Positions 24,035-32,575 are shown, numbered from the stretch's first letter. The stretch is 64,000 bases of DNA from Fimenecus sp036652055 (GCA_036652055.1 JAVVWP010000007.1:4378-68377); one strand, 5' to 3'. Program-made: numbers and translations. Notes: generated by a model from the sequence alone, not told the origin.

Positions 24035-24295
24035 ATGAAGAAAATAACTTTTAAGATTTTGATTGTTAGTGCAATCATATGTTTAATATCGTCACTTGCG
24101 TCAATGGGATTTGGGCTTGCACTCGGAACGCAGGCACTAAAAGGTGTTTTAAATACCACACAAATGTTATCCTCATACAGTATGACGGGATTTTTTATTT
24201 CAGCTATAATTGCACTTGTTACAATGATAGTTTCAGGGGTTATAATTATAACATTCCTAATTAAAAGACTGATAAGCAGGAGGAAAACAAAATGA
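24035..24295 (+). CDS. Small two-span membrane protein
   Basis: 86 residues with two hydrophobic spans (about 6-30 and 48-75) and a basic C terminus. The ATG at 24035 has GGAG nine bases upstream; another ATG three codons earlier is less well placed. It overlaps the following DUF4097-like gene by four bases (ATGA type), so it belongs to the PadR operon. Function unknown. Confidence 0.75.
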   Translation: MKKITFKILIVSAIICLISSLASMGFGLALGTQALKGVLNTTQMLSSYSMTGFFISAIIALVTMIVSGVIIITFLIKRLISRRKTK

Positions 24296-25215
24296 AAAAG
24301 GCAATAATAAGCACATCAATTGTGCTGATAATATCATTCATTTCAACGATTTGCTTTGGAATTGCACTAAGCGCCCAAGTTGCAAGAGGCGTTATTGATC
24401 CAGAAAGTCAGTTTAACAAATGGTTTGACAAATTTGAAAATACAGAAAATGCAGCAATGAAAAATTCAAGAGATATTAACGAGTATTTCTGGGACGAAAA
24501 TGATACAAAGCTTATAGGTACTGATAAAATCGAGGTAACTCCTGCAACTCCTGAAGCTTCTCTCGTTGATGTATATAATATTAATGCAGAGCTTGCAAAG
24601 ATAAAGGTTGTTCAAACCAGTGGCGACAAGGTGGTTTTCACATTAAATCAATATTCTAAGGCTGGAGTTAAGCAAGACGCAAAACCATATACATTATTGC
24701 AAAAAGAAGAAAAAATAATTGTTAGTGTGATTGACGAACAATTATCAAAAGATACATTGGCAGTTTTAACTATTGAGTTTCCTAAAAAAGCTTTTGGAAA
24801 TATGAATATCAATTTAAACTGTGGCTATGTTATATTTAACGATGCAAAACTCGATAATTTGAATATAAAAGTTGGAGTCGGCGATATTCTGCTAAACAGT
24901 GGTGAAAGCAAAGCCTGTGATTTAAAGGTAGAAAGTGGTAATATAAGTGTAAAAGACTTTTCTGCCGTTAAAAATAATATAAAAATAGCAAATGGCAATG
25001 CACAGCTAATTTTATCTTCACAGCAATCGTTTAATTTTAAATACAAAGTGGTTGGAACGATTGATTGTAGGAATTTTGAAAAAATAAAAGGCTTTCCGAG
25101 CAATGCTGGCGTAGCAAGCTCTGAATTTTCTTATAATTCGGGTAGCGAAACCACAAATTATTATGATGTTAACATTATTGGCAATCTTGAACTGTTTGAA
25201 AAAGTAACAGTCTAA
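24292..25215 (+). CDS. DUF4097-like beta-repeat surface protein
   Basis: 307 residues. An N-terminal membrane anchor or signal (about 5-27), a helical stretch, then repeated short strands (about 90-270), for example VKVGDI-like, LNCGYVIFNDAKLDNLNIKV and LKVESGNISVKDF, that give the right-handed beta-helix pattern of DUF4097. Such proteins sit outside the membrane and occur with PadR and DUF1700 genes. Role unknown. The four-base overlap with the upstream gene indicates coupled translation. Confidence 0.85.
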   Translation: MKKAIISTSIVLIISFISTICFGIALSAQVARGVIDPESQFNKWFDKFENTENAAMKNSRDINEYFWDENDTKLIGTDKIEVTPATPEASLVDVYNINAELAKIKVVQTSGDKVVFTLNQYSKAGVKQDAKPYTLLQKEEKIIVSVIDEQLSKDTLAVLTIEFPKKAFGNMNINLNCGYVIFNDAKLDNLNIKVGVGDILLNSGESKACDLKVESGNISVKDFSAVKNNIKIANGNAQLILSSQQSFNFKYKVVGTIDCRNFEKIKGFPSNAGVASSEFSYNSGSETTNYYDVNIIGNLELFEKVTV

Positions 25216-25236
25216 AAATAACAAGGAGAAATTATT

Positions 25237-25437
25237 ATGAAAAAACTTTACAGAAGCAATCACGACAAAATGCTTTGCGGTGTCTTAGGAGGAGTTTCGG
25301 AATACTTTAATGTTGATCCAACTCTTATAAGACTTGCCTATGCAGGAATTTCAATTTTCACGGGAGGATTTCCAGGAATTGTATTTTATGTTGTAGCGGC
25401 AATAGTAATTCCGCAAGCACCGTTTGATCCTCAATAA
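25237..25437 (+). CDS. PspC-domain protein
   Basis: 66 residues, almost only a PspC domain: KKLYRSNHDKMLCGVLGGVSEYFNVDPTLIRLAYA, followed by a hydrophobic helix (about 35-58). PspC proteins are membrane partners of phage-shock-type envelope stress systems. It is the last gene of the PadR operon, 21 bases after the DUF4097-like gene with AAGGAG before the ATG, and supports a membrane-stress role for the operon. Confidence 0.93.
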   Translation: MKKLYRSNHDKMLCGVLGGVSEYFNVDPTLIRLAYAGISIFTGGFPGIVFYVVAAIVIPQAPFDPQ

Positions 25438-25495
25438 TATTGGCTTTCGCACTTTTTAAACATTAAAATCAAATAAACAATTTTATATCCTTAAA

Positions 25496-25542
25496 TTCGC
25501 CATCACAATGTGACCGAGTTTTCACCATATCTTCTATATAAT
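25496..25542 (+). promoter_or_regulatory. Candidate Spo0A-type spoIIE promoter
   Basis: TATAAT (25537-25542) is preceded by GTGACC (25510-25515) at the long 21-base spacing known for Spo0A-activated sigma-A promoters, and TTCGCCA (25496-25502) matches six of seven bases of the reverse 0A box. No -35 is seen at 17 bases. Confidence 0.4.
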
Positions 25543-25594
25543 TTTTATAATGGACAAATTCCCAAAAATTATATCTGAAGGTATGGTGATTTTT

Positions 25595-27925
25595 TTGAAA
25601 AAATTAGAATTTAGAGAAGAAAAGGTAATGCCCTTTTATGAGGAAATACCAAACACGGTTAAAGAAGTTTTAAAATATATGATTTCTTTTCTTTGTGGTT
25701 TACTTTTTGGTTCTCTTTGCAATTTTGGTGCGATGGCACCATTTGGAGTGGCACTCGTAGCAGCATCGCCTTTAAAATACATATTATCCACGGGGCTTGG
25801 TTCGGCGGCAGGGTATATATTAACTCAAGACAGTGTGACTTCGCTTAGATATATAGCTGCTTTAATTTCAACGGGCGTTCTTATAAGATTAGCGGCAGAA
25901 TTTGAAAAGACTAAAAACATCAAATTAATGCCGTCATATATAAGTGCATTTACTTGTATAAGTACAAGCTTTGCAATGCTTTTTGCGTCATCAGTAAATG
26001 CCGAAAGCTTTTTTATGTATATTGCGGAGGCGTTAATTGCATTTGCAAGCACATATTTTATTTGCACTTCAATAGAAGTGGTTAAAAATCAAAAAACGCT
26101 AAAAGGACTTTCAAACAAGGAAATCGGAGCAGTAACGATTGTAATGTTTTTTGTGCTTTTATCTTTATCAGATATTGCGGTTTTCAACATTTCGTTTGCA
26201 AGAATAATGGCGGCCTATATAGTTATGCTTATTTCATATATTTATAAAGAGTCAGGCGGTGCAGTGACAGGCATAACCGCTACGCTTGCGTTTTTAATGT
26301 CAAAAGATGTTGGCATTCTCTCAATAGGCTATGCGGTAGCAGGGCTTTTATCGGGCATTTTCGCTCATTCTAAACGCATTTTCAGTGCAGGTGTGTTTGT
26401 ATCGGCTTTTTCGGTTGCATTCCTTTTTGCAGGCGGAGAGCAGGACAAGCTGTATTTAATTATCGAAGCGGCTATTTCGGCTATCTTTTTTGTAGCAACT
26501 CCTACCGATTTAATAAGAAAGCTCGAAAACAGAATTTTGCCTGAAAACAATGATTGTGAAAAAATTCAAAGGCAAGCAGTATTAAGCAGATTGAAATCTT
26601 CATCAAAAGCAATAGAGGAGGTTGGAAACTCTGTTTCAAATGCCTTTCAAATTTTAGAAAAAAAATATGTTCCCGACACAAATTCGGTTTATGCGAGAGT
26701 ACAGGACAGCGTTTGTGCGAAATGCGGACTTTTTGACTTTTGTTGGAATAAAAACTTTAAAGACACATTAAAGGCGTTTGATGAAATGAGCGAAAAATTA
26801 AAGCAGAATGAAATTATTTCGGCTTCAAATGCACCTACCTTTTTTGCTAACAGGTGTTTAAAGCTGTCAAGCATTGCAAAATCGTTTAACAAAACCTATG
26901 CAATGCATATTGCCAAGCTGTCGGCAGAAAGCAAAATTAATGAAATGAGAATGATAACCGCTGACCAGTTTTCTGGAATTTGCGATATGCTGTCTGATGT
27001 TGCCGACGAATTTGAAAGCGGAATTACCTTTGATAATGTAAGAGCAGAGAGAATAAGAGATTTGCTTTTTAACGAGCTTTCACTCGTGACCTCAACGGTT
27101 AGCTGTATTGTTGACGAAAATGACAGATTAAGAGTAGAAGTATCTTTTGACAATTTGCCAAAAAGCATAAAGCTACAAAAAATAAGGCAAACAATATCAA
27201 ATGCGGTTTCAAGAAATCTTGAAATTCCTGTTCTTTCAAAGGGTGATAACTGCCAAACTCTTTTTCTCTGCGAAAAAACAGAATATTTGATTGAAATGTC
27301 AGCATCTCAAATTACTGCTAACGGTGATAGCTTTTGCGGTGACAGCTTTGAGAGCTTTTATGATGGCAGGGGCAACTATATAATAATTTTAAGTGACGGA
27401 ATGGGAACAGGCGAAAGGGCGGCAATAGATTCTTCAATGACCTGCGGAATAATGTCAAGGCTTATAAAATCGGGATTTCACCTCGAAAGTGCTGTAAAGC
27501 TTGTTAATTCTGCTCTTTTGTTAAAATCGAAGGACGAATCACTTTCTACACTTGATATGCTTAAAATAAACCTGTATAATGGTAATGCAACATTTTACAA
27601 ATGCTCGGCGGCACCATCACTTATAAAAAGAAAAAACAAATTGCTTGAAATAAAAAAATCTTCAATGGCACTTGGAATATTAAGAGATGTTGGTTTTGCA
27701 AAATCAGAGGGAAAACTTATTGCAGATGACACTATTTTAATGGCAAGTGACGGAGCTTTTGATTTTTCTGAAAGTGCGGTGAGAAATGAATTGAAAAAAG
27801 TTAATAATGAAGATACACAGGTCGCTTCAAAAAAGATTGCAATGGCAGCAAAAAATTTCAGACAGTCAAAAAGATGCGACGACATTTCTATCATATTAAT
27901 TAGGCTAAAAGAGAATAAAAGTTGA
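25595..27925 (+). CDS. spoIIE: Stage II sporulation protein E
   Basis: About 776 residues. Serine phosphatase that dephosphorylates SpoIIAA to release sigma F in the forespore. The N-terminal half is a multi-span membrane domain (about 30-310, FLCGLLFGSLCNFGAM onward), then a regulatory region with a Cys cluster (CAKCGLFDFCW), then the PP2C domain (about 560-775) with the metal-binding ILSDGMGTGERA and the later MASDGAFDF. The TTG at 25595 is chosen because GGTGAT precedes it; in-frame ATGs at 25550 and 25583 are alternatives, the first only seven bases from the -10. The gene marks a spore-forming lineage. Confidence 0.95.
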   Translation: MKKLEFREEKVMPFYEEIPNTVKEVLKYMISFLCGLLFGSLCNFGAMAPFGVALVAASPLKYILSTGLGSAAGYILTQDSVTSLRYIAALISTGVLIRLAAEFEKTKNIKLMPSYISAFTCISTSFAMLFASSVNAESFFMYIAEALIAFASTYFICTSIEVVKNQKTLKGLSNKEIGAVTIVMFFVLLSLSDIAVFNISFARIMAAYIVMLISYIYKESGGAVTGITATLAFLMSKDVGILSIGYAVAGLLSGIFAHSKRIFSAGVFVSAFSVAFLFAGGEQDKLYLIIEAAISAIFFVATPTDLIRKLENRILPENNDCEKIQRQAVLSRLKSSSKAIEEVGNSVSNAFQILEKKYVPDTNSVYARVQDSVCAKCGLFDFCWNKNFKDTLKAFDEMSEKLKQNEIISASNAPTFFANRCLKLSSIAKSFNKTYAMHIAKLSAESKINEMRMITADQFSGICDMLSDVADEFESGITFDNVRAERIRDLLFNELSLVTSTVSCIVDENDRLRVEVSFDNLPKSIKLQKIRQTISNAVSRNLEIPVLSKGDNCQTLFLCEKTEYLIEMSASQITANGDSFCGDSFESFYDGRGNYIIILSDGMGTGERAAIDSSMTCGIMSRLIKSGFHLESAVKLVNSALLLKSKDESLSTLDMLKINLYNGNATFYKCSAAPSLIKRKNKLLEIKKSSMALGILRDVGFAKSEGKLIADDTILMASDGAFDFSESAVRNELKKVNNEDTQVASKKIAMAAKNFRQSKRCDDISIILIRLKENKS

Positions 27926-27993
27926 TTATTGCTAAAAAAAGGCAATATTTCAAACTTTTTTGTGAAAAAGCCAATAAATTTTTCAATTATTCA

Positions 27994-28022
27994 TTGACAA
28001 GTTGGAGAATTTATTGTAAATT
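27994..28022 (+). promoter_or_regulatory. Promoter of the tandem paralog pair
   Basis: TTGACA (27994-27999), 17-base spacer, TAAATT (28017-28022). The leader carries a 6-bp GC-rich hairpin, GGTCGG (28036-28041) with CCGACC (28052-28057). Confidence 0.65.
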
Positions 28023-28089
28023 GTATATGTGTACTGGTCGGTAAAATATACCCGACCGTTTTAACAGTCAGAAAGGGGATTAAATTAGA

Positions 28090-29073
28090 ATGGCAAAGAA
28101 AGAAAAAATTGAGTTAACTCCCGAAGAGCTTGAAGCAAAAGAAACAAGATCTAAAGAAAAAAGAGGCATATTTGGCAATACATTTGTAAAGTCAATGGCA
28201 GCTCTCCTTGCACTTTTACTTGTTTATTCAATTGCTTACATAGCTTTCGGCAAATCACCAGCAACAGTAGCAGCAGGTCCTGGTAAAGTTGAAACCACAA
28301 AAAGTGATAGCGACGATTCAGGAAGTGACGATTCAGAGGGCCCAGCTGAAACAACAGTAGCCGCTGGAGATTCAGCAGGAACAACAGCAGCAGGCGACAA
28401 AACACCAGCAGGTACAACTGCAGCAGCAAAAGACAATTCAGCAGCAGATGTTGCTAAAGCAATTAATGAAGCAACAGCAAAAGCAGCTAAGATGCAATAT
28501 GATTGGACAAGAAACTGCAAATATACAAAGGATATTGATGTTGGCGGAGCAACGGGTACTCTTAATACCATAATCAAAGGAATAGACCCAAAAGCTGATC
28601 TCAATGGCGTTGTTGGCGGTTTCATCGGAATTGGCAACAAAGATAATAAAGACAAAAAAGTAGAAGATATTAAAGAGTCATATAGACTTAAAGCAACATC
28701 TCTCACTGCTGCTGATATTAAAATTACTTCAGTAAAAGATGGCGTTTATTCTTTCACAGTATCTAACACAAAGAACCCACAAAAAGACGGCAAGACAGCA
28801 CTTTCAAGACTTACTAATGACTTTATAACTAAAGATGAAGTTGTTAAAGGAATTAAAGATGCACTTGGTAAATCTTCTGCTCTTCTTAGCGTTCAAACTG
28901 TTGATGGCAATTATAAATCAATAAAAGTTGTAGCAACGATAAAAGATGGCAATCTTCAAAGCATGAAAATTGATTATGACTTTGATGCAGCACTTGACCT
29001 TAAAGCAACTTTTGTTCCAATTCATGGAACTGGTGCAGCACACGCTACAATCAATTATAGTAATTTTAGATAA
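28090..29073 (+). CDS. Membrane-anchored protein with Thr/Ala-rich linker (paralog 1)
   Basis: 327 residues. A charged N terminus with the motif IELTPEELEAKE, one membrane span (about 36-58), a low-complexity Ser/Asp/Thr/Ala/Gly linker (about 62-118) with AGDKTPAG, then a soluble domain (about 120-327) of mixed strands. The N terminus lacks signal-peptide features, so the protein is probably N-in, C-out. The next gene encodes a paralog with the same plan (VELTPEELAAKK, AGDKKPAG). No known domain recognised. Confidence 0.75.
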   Translation: MAKKEKIELTPEELEAKETRSKEKRGIFGNTFVKSMAALLALLLVYSIAYIAFGKSPATVAAGPGKVETTKSDSDDSGSDDSEGPAETTVAAGDSAGTTAAGDKTPAGTTAAAKDNSAADVAKAINEATAKAAKMQYDWTRNCKYTKDIDVGGATGTLNTIIKGIDPKADLNGVVGGFIGIGNKDNKDKKVEDIKESYRLKATSLTAADIKITSVKDGVYSFTVSNTKNPQKDGKTALSRLTNDFITKDEVVKGIKDALGKSSALLSVQTVDGNYKSIKVVATIKDGNLQSMKIDYDFDAALDLKATFVPIHGTGAAHATINYSNFR

Positions 29074-29113
29074 GCACATTTTTAATTAATGATAACAAGA
29101 GGGAGATATACTT

Positions 29114-30055
29114 ATGGCTAATAAAAATAAAGTAGAGTTGACTCCAGAAGAGCTTGCAGCTAAAAAGATTAGAAAATCTAATGGTTGGGTTCGTTTTTGG
29201 GCAATTCTTTTAGCATTCGTTTTAACAATAGGTCTTTTCAAAACGACAATGTCATTTGGCGATAAAATAACAAAAGCATCAGTTGCAGCAGGTGGAAGTA
29301 ATTCAAGTGAAGAAACAACAGATGCCGACGACGCTAATTCTGATGATGCAGAAGAAACTACTGAATCAACAACAAAGGGTACAGGAACAGATTCAGCAGC
29401 AACAACAGTTGCAGGCGACAAAAAACCAGCAGGTGGAAGTGGTACTGCAGCAACAACAAAAGCTCCTGTCGATACTAAAAAAGCAGAAGCAGTAGCATAT
29501 TATAACACTGCTCTTAATAAAGCAAAGAAAAGTGCTAAAAAAGTTGATGTTGATAACAGCAACAAGGTTGTTAAAATAGGCGGCGTTGGTATGTTTGGTT
29601 CAGTCGTTACAACGCTTACAGATCAATTCTTAAAACCAGGCAAATGGGGCCTTGATCCAATAAAGGTTCCACCAGCAGATGCAGATGCAGCAGTTCAACT
29701 TGAGTGGCTTTCAAATGCAACTATGACAGAAGCAGGCGGAAAAGTTACTGTAAAGATTTTCCTTAAAAAAGAAGGTAACAACCCTCAACCAGGAAAGTCA
29801 AATCACGGAAAAACAATTGATACTCTTAAAGATGATGATATTATGAATGCAATCAACGGAACAAAGATTGTTAAGCTTTTGAGCTTTAAAACAACTTACC
29901 AAAATTGCACATCTGAACTCGTTGTTGATAAGGCAACTGGAAATCTTATTACAATGAAACAACACAGAAGTATTGATGCAAAGGCTGATACAAACTTAAT
30001 TAAAAATCTTTCAGCTACAATCGATTCAGAGTATAACTATACTTTCACATTTTAA
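29114..30055 (+). CDS. Membrane-anchored protein with Thr/Ala-rich linker (paralog 2)
   Basis: 313 residues, same architecture as the upstream gene: N-terminal VELTPEELAAKK motif, one span (about 22-42), an acidic then Thr/Ala/Gly linker (about 55-125), and a 185-residue C-terminal domain. Near the end it has the segment LVVDKATGNLITMK, placed like VVATIKDGNLQSMK in paralog 1, which suggests a common domain that has diverged strongly. It is 40 bases downstream with an AGAGGGAG ribosome binding site and before a terminator, so the two form an operon. Function unknown. Confidence 0.75.
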   Translation: MANKNKVELTPEELAAKKIRKSNGWVRFWAILLAFVLTIGLFKTTMSFGDKITKASVAAGGSNSSEETTDADDANSDDAEETTESTTKGTGTDSAATTVAGDKKPAGGSGTAATTKAPVDTKKAEAVAYYNTALNKAKKSAKKVDVDNSNKVVKIGGVGMFGSVVTTLTDQFLKPGKWGLDPIKVPPADADAAVQLEWLSNATMTEAGGKVTVKIFLKKEGNNPQPGKSNHGKTIDTLKDDDIMNAINGTKIVKLLSFKTTYQNCTSELVVDKATGNLITMKQHRSIDAKADTNLIKNLSATIDSEYNYTFTF

Positions 30056-30077
30056 TGCGTAAACATTAATTTAAAAG

Positions 30078-30104
30078 CCGCCCTATTAAAGTGGGGCGGT
30101 TTTT
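30078..30104 (+). terminator. Terminator of the paralog operon
   Basis: CCGCCC pairs with GGGCGG across ten bases, then TTTTT. Confidence 0.85.
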
Positions 30105-30163
30105 GTGTTCCTTATAGAAATAAAAAATAAAAAGGCGAAAATAGTGGCGATTTAAAGCGAATA

Positions 30164-30177
30164 CACAATATATTGTG
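30164..30177. repeat. 14-bp perfect palindrome upstream of the S10 promoter
   Basis: CACAATATATTGTG is fully self-complementary and lies about 70 bases before the S10-operon -35. The rest of 30105-30245 holds nothing I can name. Confidence 0.3.
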
Positions 30178-30245
30178 CAATTTTTGCTAATATTTTTCCA
30201 TCGGAATATTTTGGCTTTTTTTACAAAGAATTTTGCAAAAAGTTG

Positions 30246-30274
30246 TTGCATTTACCCAAAGAATGTGATAGAAT
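30246..30274 (+). promoter_or_regulatory. S10-operon promoter
   Basis: TTGCAT (30246-30251), 17-base spacer, TAGAAT (30269-30274). Transcription would begin near 30281, leaving a leader of about 290 bases before rpsJ. Confidence 0.75.
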
Positions 30275-30280
30275 ACTCAA

Positions 30281-30570
30281 GCACGTGAAATGAGGGCGTA
30301 TTATGTCTTCATTTATCATGTAAGATATGCGTTGATGCAGTAGGTGGCTACACACGATGTAGGGAATTACTGCGGAGTATGTCCGATTTTAAAACCGGGC
30401 GAAACAAAATAGTATGTTCAAGGCATAAATTTGTGCTTATGGAGATGCTGTGTGTTTTTTTCAGTGCCGTCCGAGAAACATTGTTTTTCGGTTTTTTAAA
30501 TGGGTGAGTGTAAACACCCGGCGGAGTTGCTGACAAAAAACATTGCCCTAAATTCAAGGAGGCAGACAAA
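30281..30570 (+). ncRNA. Structured S10-operon leader RNA
   Basis: A long untranslated leader with several nested stems: GCAGTA (30337) with TACTGC (30368) enclosing CTACA/TGTAG, a terminator hairpin at 30471-30497, and GGGTG/CACCC (30502-30519) close to the rpsJ ribosome binding site. Long leaders here regulate ribosomal protein synthesis in many bacteria, and a clostridial S10 leader motif has been described; whether this is that motif needs a covariance search. The mechanism is inferred to be attenuation. Confidence 0.6.
30471..30497 (+). terminator. Attenuator in the S10 leader
   Basis: CCGAGAAA pairs with TTTTTCGG (one G-U) around five bases, followed by TTTTTT, 73 bases before rpsJ. 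As it precedes essential genes, it must be conditional. Confidence 0.7.
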
Positions 30571-30888
30571 ATGGCAACAGCAAAAACAAAGAAAATCAGA
30601 ATTAGACTCAAAGGCTATGACCATGACCTTGTTGACAAGGCAGCGGAGAAAATTGTTGAAACAGCAAAGCGTACAGGTGCTCAAGTTTCAGGCCCTGTTC
30701 CACTTCCTACTGAAAAGGAAATCATTACAGTTCTTCGTGCAGTTCATAAGTATAAGGATAGCCGTGAGCAGTTCGAGCAGAGAACCCACAAAAGGCTTAT
30801 CGACATTCTCAGACCTTCAAACAAAACTGTTGAAGCTCTGACGGGTCTTGAGCTTCCAGCAGGCGTTGACATTGAGATTAAACTTTAA
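30571..30888 (+). CDS. rpsJ: 30S ribosomal protein S10
   Basis: 105 residues, first protein of the S10-spc-alpha supercluster; binds 16S rRNA in the head of the small subunit and also acts as NusE in antitermination. Visible family text: KIRIRLKGYDHDLVDKAAEKIVETAKRTGA, then GPVPLPTEKE and THKRLIDI. The start has CAAGGAGG nine bases upstream. It follows a long regulatory leader. The supercluster here begins with rpsJ; the str genes (rpsL, rpsG, fusA, tuf) are not upstream. Confidence 0.98.
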   Translation: MATAKTKKIRIRLKGYDHDLVDKAAEKIVETAKRTGAQVSGPVPLPTEKEIITVLRAVHKYKDSREQFEQRTHKRLIDILRPSNKTVEALTGLELPAGVDIEIKL

Positions 30889-30955
30889 TCTTAAAGAAAA
30901 CAAGTGCAGGTCAAGTTGGTGAAAATCCAACCAATAACCAAAGGAGGAAATAAAA

Positions 30956-31591
30956 ATGCAAAAAGGTCTTATTGGTAAGAAAATCGGTATGACACAGCTT
31001 TTTGACGAAAACGGAAAAGTTATTCCTGTTACTGTCATTGAAGCAGGCCCTTGCGCAGTTGTTCAAATGAAAACAATCGAAAACGATGGTTACTCAGCTG
31101 TTCAAGTAGGCTATGGAGATGTTAAGGTTCAAAGAGTGAACAAACCTGAAACAGGTCACTTCAAAAAATCTGATGTTGCTCCAAAAAAGGTACTCAAGGA
31201 ATTCAGACTTGATGATGTGAGTGCTATGAATGTCGGCGATATTTTAAAAGCTGATGTTTTCGCAGTTGGCGACAGAGTTGATGTTGTCGGCACAAGCAAA
31301 GGTAAAGGTACAACAGGTGCAATTAAGAGATGGAACTTCTCCAGACTTAAAGAAACTCACGGTACCGGCCCTAACGCAAGACACGCAGGCTCACTTGGTA
31401 TGTGTTCTGACCCTTCAAGAGTATTCAAGGGAAAGAAATTAGCAGGTCATATGGGCGCTGAAAGAGTCACTATCCAAAATTTGGATATCGTTAAGGTAGA
31501 TGTAGAAAACAACTTAATCGCTATTAAGGGTGCTATTCCAGGGCCAAAAGGCGGAATTGTTGTTCTCGCTGACACAGTAAAGAGAAAGTAA
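30956..31591 (+). CDS. rplC: 50S ribosomal protein L3
   Basis: 211 residues; large-subunit protein near the peptidyl-transferase centre. Begins GLIGKKIGMTQLFDENGKVIPVTVIEAGPC and has the conserved loop HGTGPNARHAGSLG (bacterial HGSxxHRxPGSIG region). AAAGGAGG is eight bases before the ATG. The 67-base gap after rpsJ is the longest early in the operon and contains a short GTTGG/CCAAC hairpin. Confidence 0.98.
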   Translation: MQKGLIGKKIGMTQLFDENGKVIPVTVIEAGPCAVVQMKTIENDGYSAVQVGYGDVKVQRVNKPETGHFKKSDVAPKKVLKEFRLDDVSAMNVGDILKADVFAVGDRVDVVGTSKGKGTTGAIKRWNFSRLKETHGTGPNARHAGSLGMCSDPSRVFKGKKLAGHMGAERVTIQNLDIVKVDVENNLIAIKGAIPGPKGGIVVLADTVKRK

Positions 31592-31608
31592 GGAAGGAGT
31601 GTTAAATT

Positions 31609-32232
31609 ATGGCTAAATTGGCAGTATTAGATAAAGCAGGTAAGAAGGTTTCTGACATTGAACTCAATGACAGCATCTTCGCAGTCGAGCCAAATCAATC
31701 GGCTATGCACCTTGTTGTTGTCAATTATTTGGCAAATCAGCGTCAAGGCACTCAGTCAACACTTACTCGAGCTGAGGTGTCAGGCGGCGGCAAAAAGCCG
31801 TGGAAGCAAAAAGGTACAGGTCGTGCAAGACAGGGTTCAACGAGATCTCCTCAATGGACACACGGCGGTATAGCATTCGGACCAAAGCCTCGTGAATATG
31901 GCTTTGATATAAACAAGAAGGTTAGAAGACTTGCTATGAAGTCTGCTCTTTCTTCAAAGGTTGCAGATAATGAAATGATTGTTCTTGACGACATTTCAAT
32001 GGACGCAATCAAAACTAAGGATGTTGTTAGCGTTTTATCAGCAATTAATGCAGGCAAAAAAACACTCATTGTTCTCCCTGAGAAAAATGACCTCGTTTAT
32101 AAAAGTGCCCGCAATATTGCAGGAGCAAGCGTTACACTTGTAAACACACTTAATGTATACGACATTCTAAATTGCAACACTATTGTTGTTCTTAAGGATG
32201 CAGTAGCAAAGATAGAGGAGGTTTACGCATAA
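31609..32232 (+). CDS. rplD: 50S ribosomal protein L4
   Basis: 207 residues. The conserved extended loop that lines the exit tunnel is present: VSGGGKKPWKQKGTGRARQG, then SPQWTHGGIAFGPKPR. In enterobacteria L4 also represses the S10 operon; whether it does so here is unknown. Its last base overlaps the A of the rplW start codon (TAATG arrangement), so the two are translationally coupled. Confidence 0.98.
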   Translation: MAKLAVLDKAGKKVSDIELNDSIFAVEPNQSAMHLVVVNYLANQRQGTQSTLTRAEVSGGGKKPWKQKGTGRARQGSTRSPQWTHGGIAFGPKPREYGFDINKKVRRLAMKSALSSKVADNEMIVLDDISMDAIKTKDVVSVLSAINAGKKTLIVLPEKNDLVYKSARNIAGASVTLVNTLNVYDILNCNTIVVLKDAVAKIEEVYA

Positions 32233-32525
32233 TGAAATTTGCACAAGACATAATCCTCCGTCCAATCGTTACAGAGGAAAGTATGATGGGCATTGCCGAT
32301 AAGAAGTATACCTTCAAGGTTGCCAAAACTGCTACTAAAACCGAGGTTAAGGAAGCTGTTGAAAAGCTTTTCGGAGTTAAGGTTTCTAAAGTAAACACAC
32401 TTAATGTCAAAGGTCATCTTAGAAGATATGGTCGTTTCGAGGGCTATACTTCAGCTTGGAAAAAAGCAATCGTTACACTTGCTGAAGATTCTAAGACAAT
32501 TGAGTTTTTTGACGGAATGATGTAA
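32232..32525 (+). CDS. rplW: 50S ribosomal protein L23
   Basis: 97 residues; sits at the tunnel exit and forms a docking site for SRP and trigger factor. Conserved: DIILRPIVTEESM at the N terminus and VEKLFGVKVSKVNTLNVKG in the middle. Overlaps rplD by one base. A hairpin-rich 69-base gap separates it from rplB. Confidence 0.98.
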   Translation: MKFAQDIILRPIVTEESMMGIADKKYTFKVAKTATKTEVKEAVEKLFGVKVSKVNTLNVKGHLRRYGRFEGYTSAWKKAIVTLAEDSKTIEFFDGMM

Positions 32526-32535
32526 TTAAATCCCT

Positions 32536-32575
32536 ACGGCAATGTATGGAGTTTGACATGGCTCCGCTAAGCCGT
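32536..32575 (+). promoter_or_regulatory. Nested hairpin between rplW and rplB
   Basis: ACGGC (32536-32540) pairs with GCCGT (32571-32575), enclosing GGAG (32548-32551) with CTCC (32562-32565), just before the rplB ribosome binding site. An L2 leader motif is known from Clostridiales; this is a candidate only. Confidence 0.45.

Noticed and set aside
25550..25594. ATG at 25550 as the spoIIE start, giving a leaderless mRNA
   Set aside because: It cannot be excluded, but the TTG at 25595 has a plausible ribosome binding site and gives a family-like N terminus.
28250..29500. Thr/Ala/Gln-repeat coding in the linkers as a DNA tandem repeat or collagen-like protein
   Set aside because: Codons vary and no fixed repeat unit exists; these are low-complexity linkers.
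30889..30955. GGTGAAAATCC in the rpsJ-rplC gap, like a cobalamin-riboswitch element
   Set aside because: The gap is only 67 bases, far too short for a B12 riboswitch, and the other conserved boxes are missing; it is just a GTTGG/CCAAC hairpin.
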